A stretch of 33,940 nucleotides of DNA, taken from NCBI RefSeq assembly GCF_016658545.1, contig NZ_JACVZC010000063.1, forward strand, positions 1 through 33,940, in the 5' to 3' direction. Below, one piece after another: positions 7,950 through 15,989 of this stretch. The translations under genes and the position numbers were made by a program. Source of the stretch: Pseudomonas sp. S37. GTDB lineage: Bacteria > Pseudomonadota > Gammaproteobacteria > Pseudomonadales > Pseudomonadaceae. The notes below the pieces were generated by a model that was not told the origin of the DNA, did no database searches, and saw nothing but the letters and a program-made list of their open reading frames with translations. Within the stretch, counting starts at the first letter, position 1. Every line of letters starts with the position of its first letter.

Positions 7950-9116
7950 ATGCCAAGCGCCCCGCTCTACTTCGATTACGCCGCCACTACCCCGGTCGAC
8001 GACCGGGTCATCGAAACCATGCTCGCCTGCCTTGGCAGCCAAGCCAACTTCGGCAACCCGGCGTCCAGTGGCCACGCCTTCGGCCAGGCCGCCCGCAATG
8101 CCGTGGAGCAGGCGCGCCAGCAGGTGGCCGACCGCGTCGGCGCGCAAGCCGAAGCCGTGGTCTGGACTTCTGGCGCAACCGAGTCGAACAACCTGGCACT
8201 CAAGGGCATTGCCCAGGGCGTGCTCCAGGGCGTAATGCAGCCCGGGCACCTGATCACCAGCCAACTGGAACACAAGGCAGTGCTCGACACCGTGGCCGAA
8301 CTGGAGCGCCAAGGCTGGGCCGTCACTCGCCTGGCCCCCGACGCTGCCGGCCTGATCCAGCCCGCTGCCGTGCAGGCGGCTTTGCGCGCCGACACCCGCC
8401 TGGTGTCGCTGATGGCCGTCAACAACGAGTTGGGCACGATCACCGATTTTGCCGCGATAGGCGAACGCGTACGCGCCCATGGCGCCCTGCTGCACGTGGA
8501 TGCGGCGCAGGCCGTGGGCAAACTGGCCATCGACCTGAACGCGATGGCCGTGGACCTGATGTCGTTTTCGGCGCACAAGGCGTATGGGCCAAAAGGTATC
8601 GGTGCGCTCTATGTGGGGCCGCGCGCCCGCCCATTGATGCGTGCACAGATGCACGGCGGTGGCCATGAACAGGGTCTGCGTTCCGGCACCCTGGCGACCC
8701 ACCAGATCGCCGGCATGGGCAGCGCTTTCGCCCTGGCCGGCCAACCCGGCGACAGCGAGCACCAGCGCCTTGCACAACTGGCCAGGCGCCTGCGCGAAGG
8801 CCTGCTGGCCTTGCCTGGCGTCACCCTCAACGGCTGCGCCAGCCAACGCATACCCCATACCCTGAACCTGTGTATCGACAGCAAGGGTTTCAACAGCGCG
8901 GCGCTGGCCAGCGAGCTGGCGCTGTCGACCACTTCGGCCTGCAACTCGGCAAGCAATGCGGCCTCGCATGTCCTGTTGGCACTGGGGCTGAATGAGCACC
9001 AGGCACGCAACAGCGTGCGCTTGAGCATCGGCCGTTTCAGCACCGAGGCCGATGTGAACAAGGCGCTTGAAGTGTTTGGCCGGGTACTGGCAACGGCATC
9101 CGCAGCATTGTGGTAG
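7950..9116 (+). CDS. Cysteine desulfurase, IscS/NifS type, solitary
   Basis: A 388-residue PLP enzyme that would take sulfur from L-cysteine as a persulfide and release alanine. The PLP lysine is K210 in SFSAHKAYGPKG. The mobile catalytic cysteine is C331 in TTSACNSASN, comparable to the SGSACTSA loop of IscS. HGGGHEQGLRSGT is also IscS-like. No scaffold (IscU), ferredoxin, SufE or tRNA-thiolation gene accompanies it, so its sulfur acceptor is unknown. It is a paralogue rather than the housekeeping isc-operon enzyme. The ATG at 7950 lacks a good ribosome site; the family N-terminus (YFDYAATTP) begins a few residues later, which supports this start. Confidence 0.88.
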   Translation: MPSAPLYFDYAATTPVDDRVIETMLACLGSQANFGNPASSGHAFGQAARNAVEQARQQVADRVGAQAEAVVWTSGATESNNLALKGIAQGVLQGVMQPGHLITSQLEHKAVLDTVAELERQGWAVTRLAPDAAGLIQPAAVQAALRADTRLVSLMAVNNELGTITDFAAIGERVRAHGALLHVDAAQAVGKLAIDLNAMAVDLMSFSAHKAYGPKGIGALYVGPRARPLMRAQMHGGGHEQGLRSGTLATHQIAGMGSAFALAGQPGDSEHQRLAQLARRLREGLLALPGVTLNGCASQRIPHTLNLCIDSKGFNSAALASELALSTTSACNSASNAASHVLLALGLNEHQARNSVRLSIGRFSTEADVNKALEVFGRVLATASAALW

Positions 9117-9192
9117 TGACGCGTCAGAACAAGCGGCTGTCCGGAGTGAAGTCCTCGACCTTGATCGTCGCGCGCTGTGCCTGAGAGAACCG

Positions 9193-9567
9193 TCAGGGTT
9201 TACTCAGATTTACCGCCACAGCGTTCTGGATCAGGGACTTGAAGGCCTGCTCATCAAGCGTGTCACCTTCGAACAGGTCGATGGCTCTTCGGGTGTTGCC
9301 TTCCAGGCTGGCATTGAACAGATTGGCCGGGTCACCCAGCCGCGCGCCCTTGGCGAACGTCAGTTTGAGCTTGTCTTTGTAGATTTCGCCGGTGCAAAGA
9401 ATGCCAGCGTGGGACCAGACGGGAACGCCGCGCCATTTGACCTCTTCGACGACTTGCGGGTCGGCCTGGTGGATCAGCTTGCGTACATGAGCGAGGGCAG
9501 TACCACGCCAGTCGGGGTGGGCGGCAATGCGGGTGTCGATCTGAGCAGAGGGAGTGGGATCTGGCAT
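9193..9567 (-). CDS. DUF1801 (YdhG-like) domain protein
   Basis: A 124-residue soluble protein of the DUF1801 family. It is recognised by VRKLIHQADPQVVEEVKWRG, followed by VPVWSHAGILCTG and LKLTFAKGARL. Family members include Bacillus proteins proposed as frataxin-like iron chaperones, but most are uncharacterised. A GAGG site lies 9 nt before the ATG. It converges on the cysteine desulfurase. A link to iron-sulfur metabolism is only suggested by that neighbour. Confidence 0.8.
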   Translation of the reverse strand: MPDPTPSAQIDTRIAAHPDWRGTALAHVRKLIHQADPQVVEEVKWRGVPVWSHAGILCTGEIYKDKLKLTFAKGARLGDPANLFNASLEGNTRRAIDLFEGDTLDEQAFKSLIQNAVAVNLSKP

Positions 9568-9720
9568 TACTGTGGCCTCGATGGGATGAGTGCCTCAGTA
9601 TTGGACAGTTTCGGCATTGCTGGCGGCGCTTTTACGCTTTTTCCGATCGGTTCGACATGCCGCTCCCACAGGCCCCCTGCTCAATCAGTAAGTCATGTAC
9701 AGTTCCATGAGCGCGGCCTT

Positions 9721-9765
9721 GCCGGGGCGCCGGGCCGGTCGGATGGGCCGCAAAGCGGCCCCGGC
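9721..9765. terminator. G+C-rich hairpin beyond the nfsB stop
   Basis: GCCGGGGC at 9721-9728 pairs with GCCCCGGC at 9758-9765, enclosing a REP-like GGGCCGCAAAGCGGCCC. It begins 5 nt after the nitroreductase stop on the minus strand. The 9568-9720 stretch otherwise shows only a degenerate REP arm (CCGCTCCCACAGG, about 9660-9672). No U tract is present. Confidence 0.4.
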
Positions 9766-9769
9766 ATTC

Positions 9770-10423
9770 TCACAGGAAAGTGAACACCTGCGCCGCCGGT
9801 AACCGCGACTTGCTCAAGCCAGCATTGAAGTCGCTCTCACTGCGATACCCCAGGCTGAGAATCACCACACTGGTAAACCCGCGCTCACGCAACCCCAGTT
9901 CGGCATCCAGCAGCTTGCTGTCAAAGCCCTCGATCGGCGTGGCATCCAGCCCATGTGCCGCGGCACCGAGCAAGGCCGTGCCCAAGGCCAGGTAGGTCTG
10001 TTTCTCCATCCAGTGCTGGGCGTCCTTCTGGTCGAAGCGGTGCAGGTCCACATAGTGACGGCGGCTCTGGTTCTGCGCCGCACGCGCTTGCTCGTCACGG
10101 AAACGCCCGTCGGCAGCCTCCTGGTCGAGCACACCATTGAGGTGCGCCTCCGTCATTTCGGTGCGGGTGCAAAACACGATCACGTGCGAGGCATCGAGCA
10201 GCTTCGGCGTGTTGTAGGCATAACGCTCCGTGGTGCTCTTGGCGAGGCGGGCCTTGCCTTCTGCGCTGTCGGCAACGATGAAGTGCCAGGGCTGGGAATT
10301 GACTGACGACGGGCTGTGGCGCAATTGTTCGAGCAGGGCTTCGACAGTGGCCTGGGGAATACGGCGCGAGGCATCGTAGGCTTTGGTGGTGTAACGGCGC
10401 TTGGCCAGCGAGACGGTATCCAT
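9770..10423 (-). CDS. nfsB: NAD(P)H nitroreductase / dihydropteridine reductase, NfsB type
   Basis: A 217-residue FMN-dependent oxygen-insensitive nitroreductase that reduces nitroaromatics and quinones with NAD(P)H. It closely matches the E. coli NfsB pattern across its length: the RR/KR.TTKAYDAS start, HSPSSVNSQPWHFIV, SHVIVFCTRT, GLDATPIEGFD and the C-terminal SKSRLP. GGAG lies 8 nt before the ATG. It is divergent from a LysR regulator, with a small palindrome between them. NfsB is the best name, though the physiological substrate is uncertain. Confidence 0.9.
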   Translation of the reverse strand: MDTVSLAKRRYTTKAYDASRRIPQATVEALLEQLRHSPSSVNSQPWHFIVADSAEGKARLAKSTTERYAYNTPKLLDASHVIVFCTRTEMTEAHLNGVLDQEAADGRFRDEQARAAQNQSRRHYVDLHRFDQKDAQHWMEKQTYLALGTALLGAAAHGLDATPIEGFDSKLLDAELGLRERGFTSVVILSLGYRSESDFNAGLSKSRLPAAQVFTFL

Positions 10424-10465
10424 GTAAAAACTCCGGAATGAACAGTGGATTTGCCGCGCATCTTA

Positions 10466-10483
10466 TCTTTCCGGTAGAAAAGA
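10466..10483. promoter_or_regulatory. Putative LysR operator between nfsB and its divergent regulator
   Basis: TCTTT-CCGGTAGA-AAAGA is a perfect 5-bp inverted repeat in the 103-bp divergent gap, 43 bp from each start. It is a plausible site for the LysR regulator at 10527. Function is inferred. Confidence 0.35.
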
Positions 10484-10526
10484 AAAACCGGCACAATGCA
10501 GCAACACTTTCGTCTCTGGAGTGAAA

Positions 10527-11450
10527 ATGCTGCGCATCGCCGACCTCGAACTGTTCGCCCGCAGCAGCGTGCTGGGCAGTTTCACTGCCGCTGCCCATGA
10601 AGCGGGCCTGTTGCCAGGCCAGGTGGCTGCCGCCATCAAGCGCCTGGAGCGTGACCTGGATGTGCGCCTGTTTGCCCGCACCACCCGCAGCCTGCGCCTG
10701 ACCGCCGAGGGCGAGCGCTACCTGCCCACCGCGCTGAATGTGCTGGAGAGCCTGCGCCAGGGCCATGAAGACTTGCACGGCAACCCCCATACCCTGCGCG
10801 GCACCTTGCAGGTATCGGCGCCGTCCGACATGGGCCGCAACATGCTGCTGCCGTGGCTCAGCGCCTTCCGCCGCGAACACCCGGCGTTGCAGTTGCGCTT
10901 CTTTCTCTCTGACCAGATTGCCGACCTCAACCGCGACCCGGTGGATGTAGCCATCCGCTACGGCCTCAACCAGGATGCCAACTACATCGCCCTGCCGCTG
11001 GCCGCCTGGAACCGCCGGGTACTGGTCGCCTCGCCCGACTACCTGGCCCGCCACGGTCACCCGCTCACGCCCGATGCCCTGCAGCAGCACGCCTGCCTGC
11101 TTTACATGCAGCACAACCGGGTATACGACAAGTGGCAGCTGGGCAACCGCACCGTGCAGGTAAGCGGGCCGCTGGTCAGCGACGACGCCGACGTCATCCG
11201 CCGCCTGGCCATTCAGGGCGAAGGTATCGTCTACAAATCGTGGCTGGATGTGAGCGCCAACATTGCCGCCGGTGAACTGGAAATCGTCCTGCCCGAAATG
11301 CTCGGTGAGCCAACCCCGGTCACCCTGGTGTGCCCGCATCGCAAACAGCTCACACCGGCGGTGACGCAATTGCACCTGTGGCTGCGCGAGCGCTTCGAAC
11401 AGTTGCGTGACCGGGCACTGACCAACGGCTGCACAATCGTTCCAGACTGA
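10527..11450 (+). CDS. LysR-family transcriptional regulator divergent from nfsB
   Basis: A 307-residue LysR regulator of the large CrgA/PtxR-like group. The N-terminal HTH (about 3-60) reads AAHEAGLLPGQVAAAIKRLERDL and continues DVRLFARTTRSLRLTAEG. The C-terminal domain contains DVAIRYG, typical of this branch. I took the ATG at 10527 with TGGAG 5-6 nt before it; a GTG two codons earlier is the alternative. It probably controls nfsB. The inducer is unknown. Confidence 0.88.
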   Translation: MLRIADLELFARSSVLGSFTAAAHEAGLLPGQVAAAIKRLERDLDVRLFARTTRSLRLTAEGERYLPTALNVLESLRQGHEDLHGNPHTLRGTLQVSAPSDMGRNMLLPWLSAFRREHPALQLRFFLSDQIADLNRDPVDVAIRYGLNQDANYIALPLAAWNRRVLVASPDYLARHGHPLTPDALQQHACLLYMQHNRVYDKWQLGNRTVQVSGPLVSDDADVIRRLAIQGEGIVYKSWLDVSANIAAGELEIVLPEMLGEPTPVTLVCPHRKQLTPAVTQLHLWLRERFEQLRDRALTNGCTIVPD

Positions 11451-11498
11451 ACGGGGCCAGTGCGCTAAGGTAGCCATTTCCCCCCAAGGCACACGTCC

Positions 11499-12329
11499 AT
11501 GAGCAACTGGATCGACTTCAAACAAGATGCCGACACTGGCATTGAGTCGGTCCGTGCGCATTTCGTCGGGCATGCCTACGACCCGCACTGGCACGACAGC
11601 TTCCTGGTCGGCGTGACCGAACAAGGTGTGCAGCAGTTCAACTGCCGCCGGGTGCGCCACCGCAGCACGCCGGGCCAGGTGTTTCTGCTCGAGCCCGGCG
11701 ACATCCACGATGGCCTGGCGCCGACCGAAGAAGGCTTTACCTATTCGACGCTGTACCTGGAGCCGGCCTGGCTCGACCAGCAACTGCGGGCGCTGTTCGA
11801 GCAGGCACCGGGTAACAGCCTGCCCAGCTTTGCCGATACCCTGTGCCACGACGAACGCCTGGCCCGGGCCACCGCCCTCGCCTTCCGCGCCGTGCATGAC
11901 CAGGACTTGCGCATCGTCCGGCAAACCGCCACGGACGACCTGCTCGCCTGCCTGACCCGCCACCTGCACTGGCGCCGTCGCATCAACCCCGACCCGCGCC
12001 TGCCGCTGACCGCGCAGCGTGCGCGGGACTTCCTGCACGCCAACCTGGAGCGCGACATCGGCCTGGAAGACCTGGCCCAGGCCTGCGGCATCGACCGCTT
12101 CCGCCTCACCCGTGCATTCAAGGCTGCATTCGGCATTGCCCCGCATGCCTACCTGATCCAGCTGCGCCTGGCCCGGGCGCGGCGCCTGCTTGCCCAAGGC
12201 CAGACGCCTGCCGAAGTGGCCGTGGCGCTGGGCTTTGCCGACCAGAGCCACTTGGGCCGCTGGTTCCGCCGCGCCTATCAGCTGACCCCGGCCGACTACC
12301 GCAGGCGCTGCTCAAACCTTCCAGACTGA
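11499..12329 (+). CDS. AraC-family transcriptional regulator
   Basis: A 276-residue regulator with an N-terminal cupin-like AraC-binding domain (about 15-150; HDSFLVGVTEQGVQQF, PGQVFLLEPGDIHDG) and a C-terminal double HTH (about 170-270; IGLEDLAQACGIDRFRLTRAFKAAFG, then VALGFADQSHLGRWFRR). It lies 50 bp before a LysE exporter gene on the same strand. This AraC-LysE pairing is common in Pseudomonas and suggests regulation of export, perhaps of an amino acid. AAGG lies about 10 nt before the ATG. Confidence 0.9.
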   Translation: MSNWIDFKQDADTGIESVRAHFVGHAYDPHWHDSFLVGVTEQGVQQFNCRRVRHRSTPGQVFLLEPGDIHDGLAPTEEGFTYSTLYLEPAWLDQQLRALFEQAPGNSLPSFADTLCHDERLARATALAFRAVHDQDLRIVRQTATDDLLACLTRHLHWRRRINPDPRLPLTAQRARDFLHANLERDIGLEDLAQACGIDRFRLTRAFKAAFGIAPHAYLIQLRLARARRLLAQGQTPAEVAVALGFADQSHLGRWFRRAYQLTPADYRRRCSNLPD

Positions 12330-12379
12330 GCGCCTGCAAGCCGCGAGCATGGCGCTTCGATTTTCCGGAGCGTTTGACC

Positions 12380-12964
12380 ATGTCGCAGTCGTTGTTGCCC
12401 TTTATCCTGTTCGCCCTGGTGTCCAGCATCAGCCCGGGGCCGACCAACCTGTTGATCCTTGCCCACGGCGCCCGGCTGGGCCTGCGTGCGAGCCTGGCGC
12501 CGATCATGGCAGCCTGTGGCGCTGCGGCAGCGATCGTGCTGCTGGTCGGGCTGGGGCTGGGTGAACTGCTGCTGCGTCACCCGCTGGCGCAACAGCTGAT
12601 GAGCTGGGCCGGGGTACTGTGGCTGAGCTGGCTGGCGTGGAAGATGCTGCGCAGTGCCGCTGCCCCGCTGCAGACGGACACGGCGCAAGGTTTTAGCGCC
12701 TTCAGCGCCGCCTCGCTGCAGGTGGTGAACCCCAAGGTGTGGATGATGGCCGTGGCGGTGATCGGGGTGTTTGCTGCGCCGTCGCTGCCGGTGTGGCAGC
12801 TGGCGCTGGTGTTCTTGTTGATTGCCTTGCCGTGCATGGCGGCGTGGGCGGTGTTGGGGGTGGGTAGCGCGCGGTGGTTGCAGGCACCGCAGCGGTTGCG
12901 ATTATTCAACCAGGTGCTGGCAGCGGTTTTGCTGGTTTCTGCCTGGGCTGCCGTTCTGGCTTGA
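12380..12964 (+). CDS. LysE/RhtB-family exporter
   Basis: A 194-residue membrane protein with about six hydrophobic segments. The LysE hallmark SSISPGPTNLLILAHGARLG lies near the N-terminus, and the family's NPK motif is present as VVNPKVWMMA. Members export amino acids or derivatives by proton exchange; the substrate here is unknown. The ATG at 12380 follows GGAG at 9-nt spacing; a TTG two codons earlier is possible. It is probably controlled by the AraC regulator upstream. It ends 22 bp from the convergent GGDEF-EAL gene. Confidence 0.88.
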   Translation: MSQSLLPFILFALVSSISPGPTNLLILAHGARLGLRASLAPIMAACGAAAAIVLLVGLGLGELLLRHPLAQQLMSWAGVLWLSWLAWKMLRSAAAPLQTDTAQGFSAFSAASLQVVNPKVWMMAVAVIGVFAAPSLPVWQLALVFLLIALPCMAAWAVLGVGSARWLQAPQRLRLFNQVLAAVLLVSAWAAVLA

Positions 12965-12986
12965 GCCCTCCACAGTTGCTGCCGGC

Positions 12987-15083
12987 CTAGCGCAGCGTTA
13001 CCACCTGCTTCAAGCGCTCGCTCGCCGGTGCCGGCCGCCCATACAGATAGCCCTGGAAGTGTGAGCACCCCTCCGCCGCCAGCCGGCGCATCTGCTCTTC
13101 CGACTCCACGCCTTCGGCCGTGGTCTTGATCATCAGGCTGTTGGACAGGTCGGTAATGGCGCGGATGATCGACATTGCCTCACGGCTGTCGCACATGTCA
13201 TGCACGAACGACTTGTCGATCTTGATCCGGTCGAACGGGAACGACCGCAGGTAGCCCAGCGAGGAATACCCGGTACCAAAATCGTCCAGCGAAATCGACA
13301 CGCCCAGGTCCTTCAACGCGCGCAAGGTCCGCACGTTTTCCTCGCTGTTGCCCAACAGCACCGACTCGGTAATTTCCAGCTCCAGCCGCTGCGGCGCCAG
13401 GCCCGAGTCGGCCAGCGCCAGGGCGACGATGTGCACCAGGTTGCCATTCTTGAACTGCACCGCCGACAGGTTGACCGACACGGTCTGCTCACTGTCCCAG
13501 CTGGCCGCCTCCTGGCAGGCCAGGTTCAGCGCGCGGGTACCGAGTTCGTGTATCAGCCCGGTTTCTTCGGCGATAGGGATAAAGTCCATGGGCATGACCA
13601 TGCCGCGGGTCGGGTGCTCCCAGCGCAGCAGCGCCTCATACCCGGTGACACTGCTGGTCTGCTGGTCGACGACCGGCTGGTAATGCAGCTGCAACTGGCC
13701 CAGGTGCAGCGCGGTGCGCAAGTCGGTTTCCACCAGGCGGCGCTGGCGGGCGGCAACGTCCAGTTCGACGTCGAAGCACTCGTAGCGGTTGCGGCCATTG
13801 CGCTTGGCCTCGTACAGCGCCATGTCGGCATAGCCCAGCAATTGTTCGGCCTGATCGTTGTCATCCGGGGCGATGGCGATGCCGATGCTCACCCCTACGC
13901 TGAACTGGTGCCCTTCGATCTGGAACGGCGGGTAAATGGCATTGATCAGCCGCTGCGCAGTGTTGCAGGCCGCGTCACGGCCTTCCAGGCCGGTCAGCAC
14001 CACGGCAAACTCGTCACCGCCCAGGCGGGCCAGGGTGTCGTGCTCGCGCAGCTCACGGCGCAGGCGCTTGCCCAAGGCACGCAGCAGCTTGTCGCCAAAG
14101 GCATGGCCAAGCGAGTCATTGATGTTCTTGAAGTTGTCCAGGTCCAGGCACAGGGCGGCAGTCAGCTTGTCGTGCTCGCTGCCGCGCACCAAGGCCTGGC
14201 GCAGGCGTTCATTGAACAGCGTGCGGTTGGGCAGCCCGGTGAGCGCATCGTGGTGCGCCATGTGGTGAATCTGCGCGTGGGCGGCCAGCTCTTCAGTAGC
14301 GTCCTCGGCAACGAATAGCACGTAGTCGGCCTGGCCCTCGCGGTTCTGGCTGAGCAAGGTACGGCTGCGCAGGGTGCGCGGGCCACGGGCGGTATCGACG
14401 CGGGTTTCGGCGGCATGGCCCTTGGTGCTGCGGGCACCGCGCGCCAGTTGCTGTTCCAGAAACTCGGCCGCAGCCGGTGCCAGGCAGGCGCCGGGCAACT
14501 GGCCGATCATGCTGCGTTGCGGCCCACCGAACAGGCGTTCGGCCTGCTGGTTGGCCAACAGTATGCGCTGGCTTTCCAGGTCCTGGACGATAACGCTGGC
14601 GGGAATGTTGGCAATCACCGAGTCAAGAAACTGCGACAACTTGGCCATTTCCTGGCTGTACTGCTCGGCCAGCTCCTTGGCCTGCAGCAGCTCCTGTTCC
14701 TGCTGGTGGCGTTCGGAAATGTCACGGGTGACCTTGGCAAAACCCACCAGTTGCCCGGCATCGTCGTACACCGCATCGATCACCACATGGGCATGGAAAG
14801 CCGAGCCGTCCTTGCGCAGGCGTGAACCGACTTCCTCGAAGCGCCCGGTATTGCGCGCCTGCTCCAGGTTAAGCCCGGGCAGCCCGGCCGCACGTTCGGC
14901 ATCGCTGTAGAACAACGAGTAATGCTGGCCAACGATTTCATCGGCCAGGTAGCCCTTGGCGCGCTGCGCGCCGGGGTTCCAGTTGGCGACGATACCGTCG
15001 GGGGTGAGCAGGTAGATGGCATAGTCCGCCACGCTCTGGATCAACAGCCGGTACATGATGTCGGGGCTTGCGACTAGCGACAT
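12987..15083 (-). CDS. PAS-PAS-GGDEF-EAL cyclic-di-GMP enzyme
   Basis: A 698-residue soluble signalling protein with no membrane segment. PAS1 (about 8-125; NWNPGAQRAKGY, GFAKVTRDISER) is followed by a coiled linker, PAS2 (about 152-262), a GGDEF diguanylate cyclase domain (about 275-435) and an EAL phosphodiesterase domain (about 450-690). The GGDEF motif is intact at 355-359, with an RxxD inhibitory site (R346-D349) five residues before it. The EAL side keeps E483-A-L, ELEITE, DDFGTGYSSL, KIDKSF and AEGVES. Both activities are therefore possible, and the net direction cannot be read from sequence. AGGTAAAG precedes the ATG. A CRP/Vfr-like palindrome lies about 100 bp upstream. Confidence 0.93.
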   Translation of the reverse strand: MSLVASPDIMYRLLIQSVADYAIYLLTPDGIVANWNPGAQRAKGYLADEIVGQHYSLFYSDAERAAGLPGLNLEQARNTGRFEEVGSRLRKDGSAFHAHVVIDAVYDDAGQLVGFAKVTRDISERHQQEQELLQAKELAEQYSQEMAKLSQFLDSVIANIPASVIVQDLESQRILLANQQAERLFGGPQRSMIGQLPGACLAPAAAEFLEQQLARGARSTKGHAAETRVDTARGPRTLRSRTLLSQNREGQADYVLFVAEDATEELAAHAQIHHMAHHDALTGLPNRTLFNERLRQALVRGSEHDKLTAALCLDLDNFKNINDSLGHAFGDKLLRALGKRLRRELREHDTLARLGGDEFAVVLTGLEGRDAACNTAQRLINAIYPPFQIEGHQFSVGVSIGIAIAPDDNDQAEQLLGYADMALYEAKRNGRNRYECFDVELDVAARQRRLVETDLRTALHLGQLQLHYQPVVDQQTSSVTGYEALLRWEHPTRGMVMPMDFIPIAEETGLIHELGTRALNLACQEAASWDSEQTVSVNLSAVQFKNGNLVHIVALALADSGLAPQRLELEITESVLLGNSEENVRTLRALKDLGVSISLDDFGTGYSSLGYLRSFPFDRIKIDKSFVHDMCDSREAMSIIRAITDLSNSLMIKTTAEGVESEEQMRRLAAEGCSHFQGYLYGRPAPASERLKQVVTLR

Positions 15084-15119
15084 GAACTTTACCTGAGCCT
15101 TCGAACGGCATGAAAAGGG

Positions 15120-15147
15120 ACCCCGGCAAGCGGTGGCCGGGTCTTGG
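15120..15147 (-). other. Leader hairpin before the GGDEF-EAL gene
   Basis: GACCCCGGC and GCCGGGTC can pair with one bulge across an 8-nt loop. They lie in the 5' leader, 37 nt or more before the start codon. It could be an mRNA structure or chance; no riboswitch class is recognised. Confidence 0.3.
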
Positions 15148-15180
15148 TTAGCGTTGATGGCATTATGCCGCTCATGACGA

Positions 15181-15202
15181 TTTTGTGAAGTGGGTCACAA
15201 AA
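15181..15202. promoter_or_regulatory. CRP/Vfr-type binding site upstream of the GGDEF-EAL gene
   Basis: TTTTGTGA-AGTGGG-TCACAAAA is a perfect 8-bp inverted repeat with a 6-nt centre. It contains the exact TGTGA-N6-TCACA consensus of the CRP family. It is centred 108 nt before the GGDEF-EAL start codon and 55 nt past the stop of the acetyltransferase gene, which lies on the same strand further upstream. A possible -10 (CATAAT, minus strand, 15162-15167) would put the site near -37, close to but not exactly the classical -41.5. Confidence 0.65.
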
Positions 15203-15246
15203 ATCTCGCTATTCCTTTTTCAAGACGAACGAAAGCGGGCAACCCC

Positions 15247-15741
15247 TCAGTGACGGGCGCCGGTTACCAGGAAATTGAGCAGCTCGGGGTGGTCGTCCAG
15301 GGCGATGGCCTGTGCCGGGCGTGACAGGTTCGCCAGCACTGCCTTGCAGAACGCCACGGCGGGCGGGTCCTGTGCGTAGCAGCGCAGCAACCAGTCGCCT
15401 TCACCGGCCAGCAACTGCAAGGCTACCGCCTGACCGATGCCTTGGCGGCGGTACTTTTTCAGGATGAACAGGTCGGCCAGTTCCAGCGCATTGATGCCCG
15501 GCAGTTCGCTGCGCTCTACCAGCACGAAGCCGGCGATAAAGCCGTCGGCCAGCACCAGGTGGGCGCTCCAGCCTTCGTCCTGCCAGTAACGCTGCAAGTG
15601 CTCGTCGTGGATGTAGAAGCGGCCGTCCACCTCGACGTCCTCCTGCTCCCAATCGGAAGATTCGTAGGAATAGAACTGGTACAGGTTACGGATCAGCGGG
15701 GCCTGGTCGGCGGTGGTGGGCAGCAACGCGATGGGCAGCAT
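15247..15741 (-). CDS. GNAT-family N-acetyltransferase
   Basis: A 164-residue GNAT protein. The acetyl-CoA-binding motif A is seen as LADLFILKKYRRQGIGQAVA (RRQGIG pyrophosphate loop, about residues 98-103), followed by the helix VALQLL and the C-terminal AVAFCKAVL region. The acceptor substrate is unknown. The ribosome site before the ATG is weak. It lies upstream of the GGDEF-EAL gene on the same strand with a 163-bp gap containing a CRP-like site, so the two are probably separate units. Confidence 0.82.
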   Translation of the reverse strand: MLPIALLPTTADQAPLIRNLYQFYSYESSDWEQEDVEVDGRFYIHDEHLQRYWQDEGWSAHLVLADGFIAGFVLVERSELPGINALELADLFILKKYRRQGIGQAVALQLLAGEGDWLLRCYAQDPPAVAFCKAVLANLSRPAQAIALDDHPELLNFLVTGARH

Positions 15742-15875
15742 GGTGCGGGGCTCGGGTAAAAAGCGGATTCTAGATCACCCGCCTGCGGCAGTAAAAAGCC
15801 CGGGCCCTCCCCGCACGGAAAGGCCCAGGCAAAGTAAAACCAGGATTACAAGTCACGCGTTGAACAGCACGGCCC

Positions 15876-15960
15876 CTGTGGGAGCGGGTTGACCCGCGAA
15901 CACCGGCAATGCCGGTGCCATACACCGCGTCGCATTCTTCGCGGGTAAACCCGCTCCCAC
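15876..15960. repeat. BIME of the GTGGGAGCGGG...CCCGCTCCCAC type
   Basis: Two inverted REP arms flank a central ACACCGGC-AAT-GCCGGTG hairpin and TACACCGCGTCGCATTCTTCGCGG. The ~85-bp unit recurs almost unchanged at 17295, 19556 and 24309. It fills most of the 248-bp gap after catA. The remainder (15742-15875) shows no gene. Confidence 0.9.
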
Positions 15961-15989
15961 AATGGTCTCTAAAGCTCTGAAAGCCCTGT

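Noticed and set aside
10095..12251. A 718-codon minus-strand open frame over the LysR and AraC genes
   Set aside because: It is a low-information antisense frame running through two genes with recognisable HTH domains, and it overlaps nfsB.
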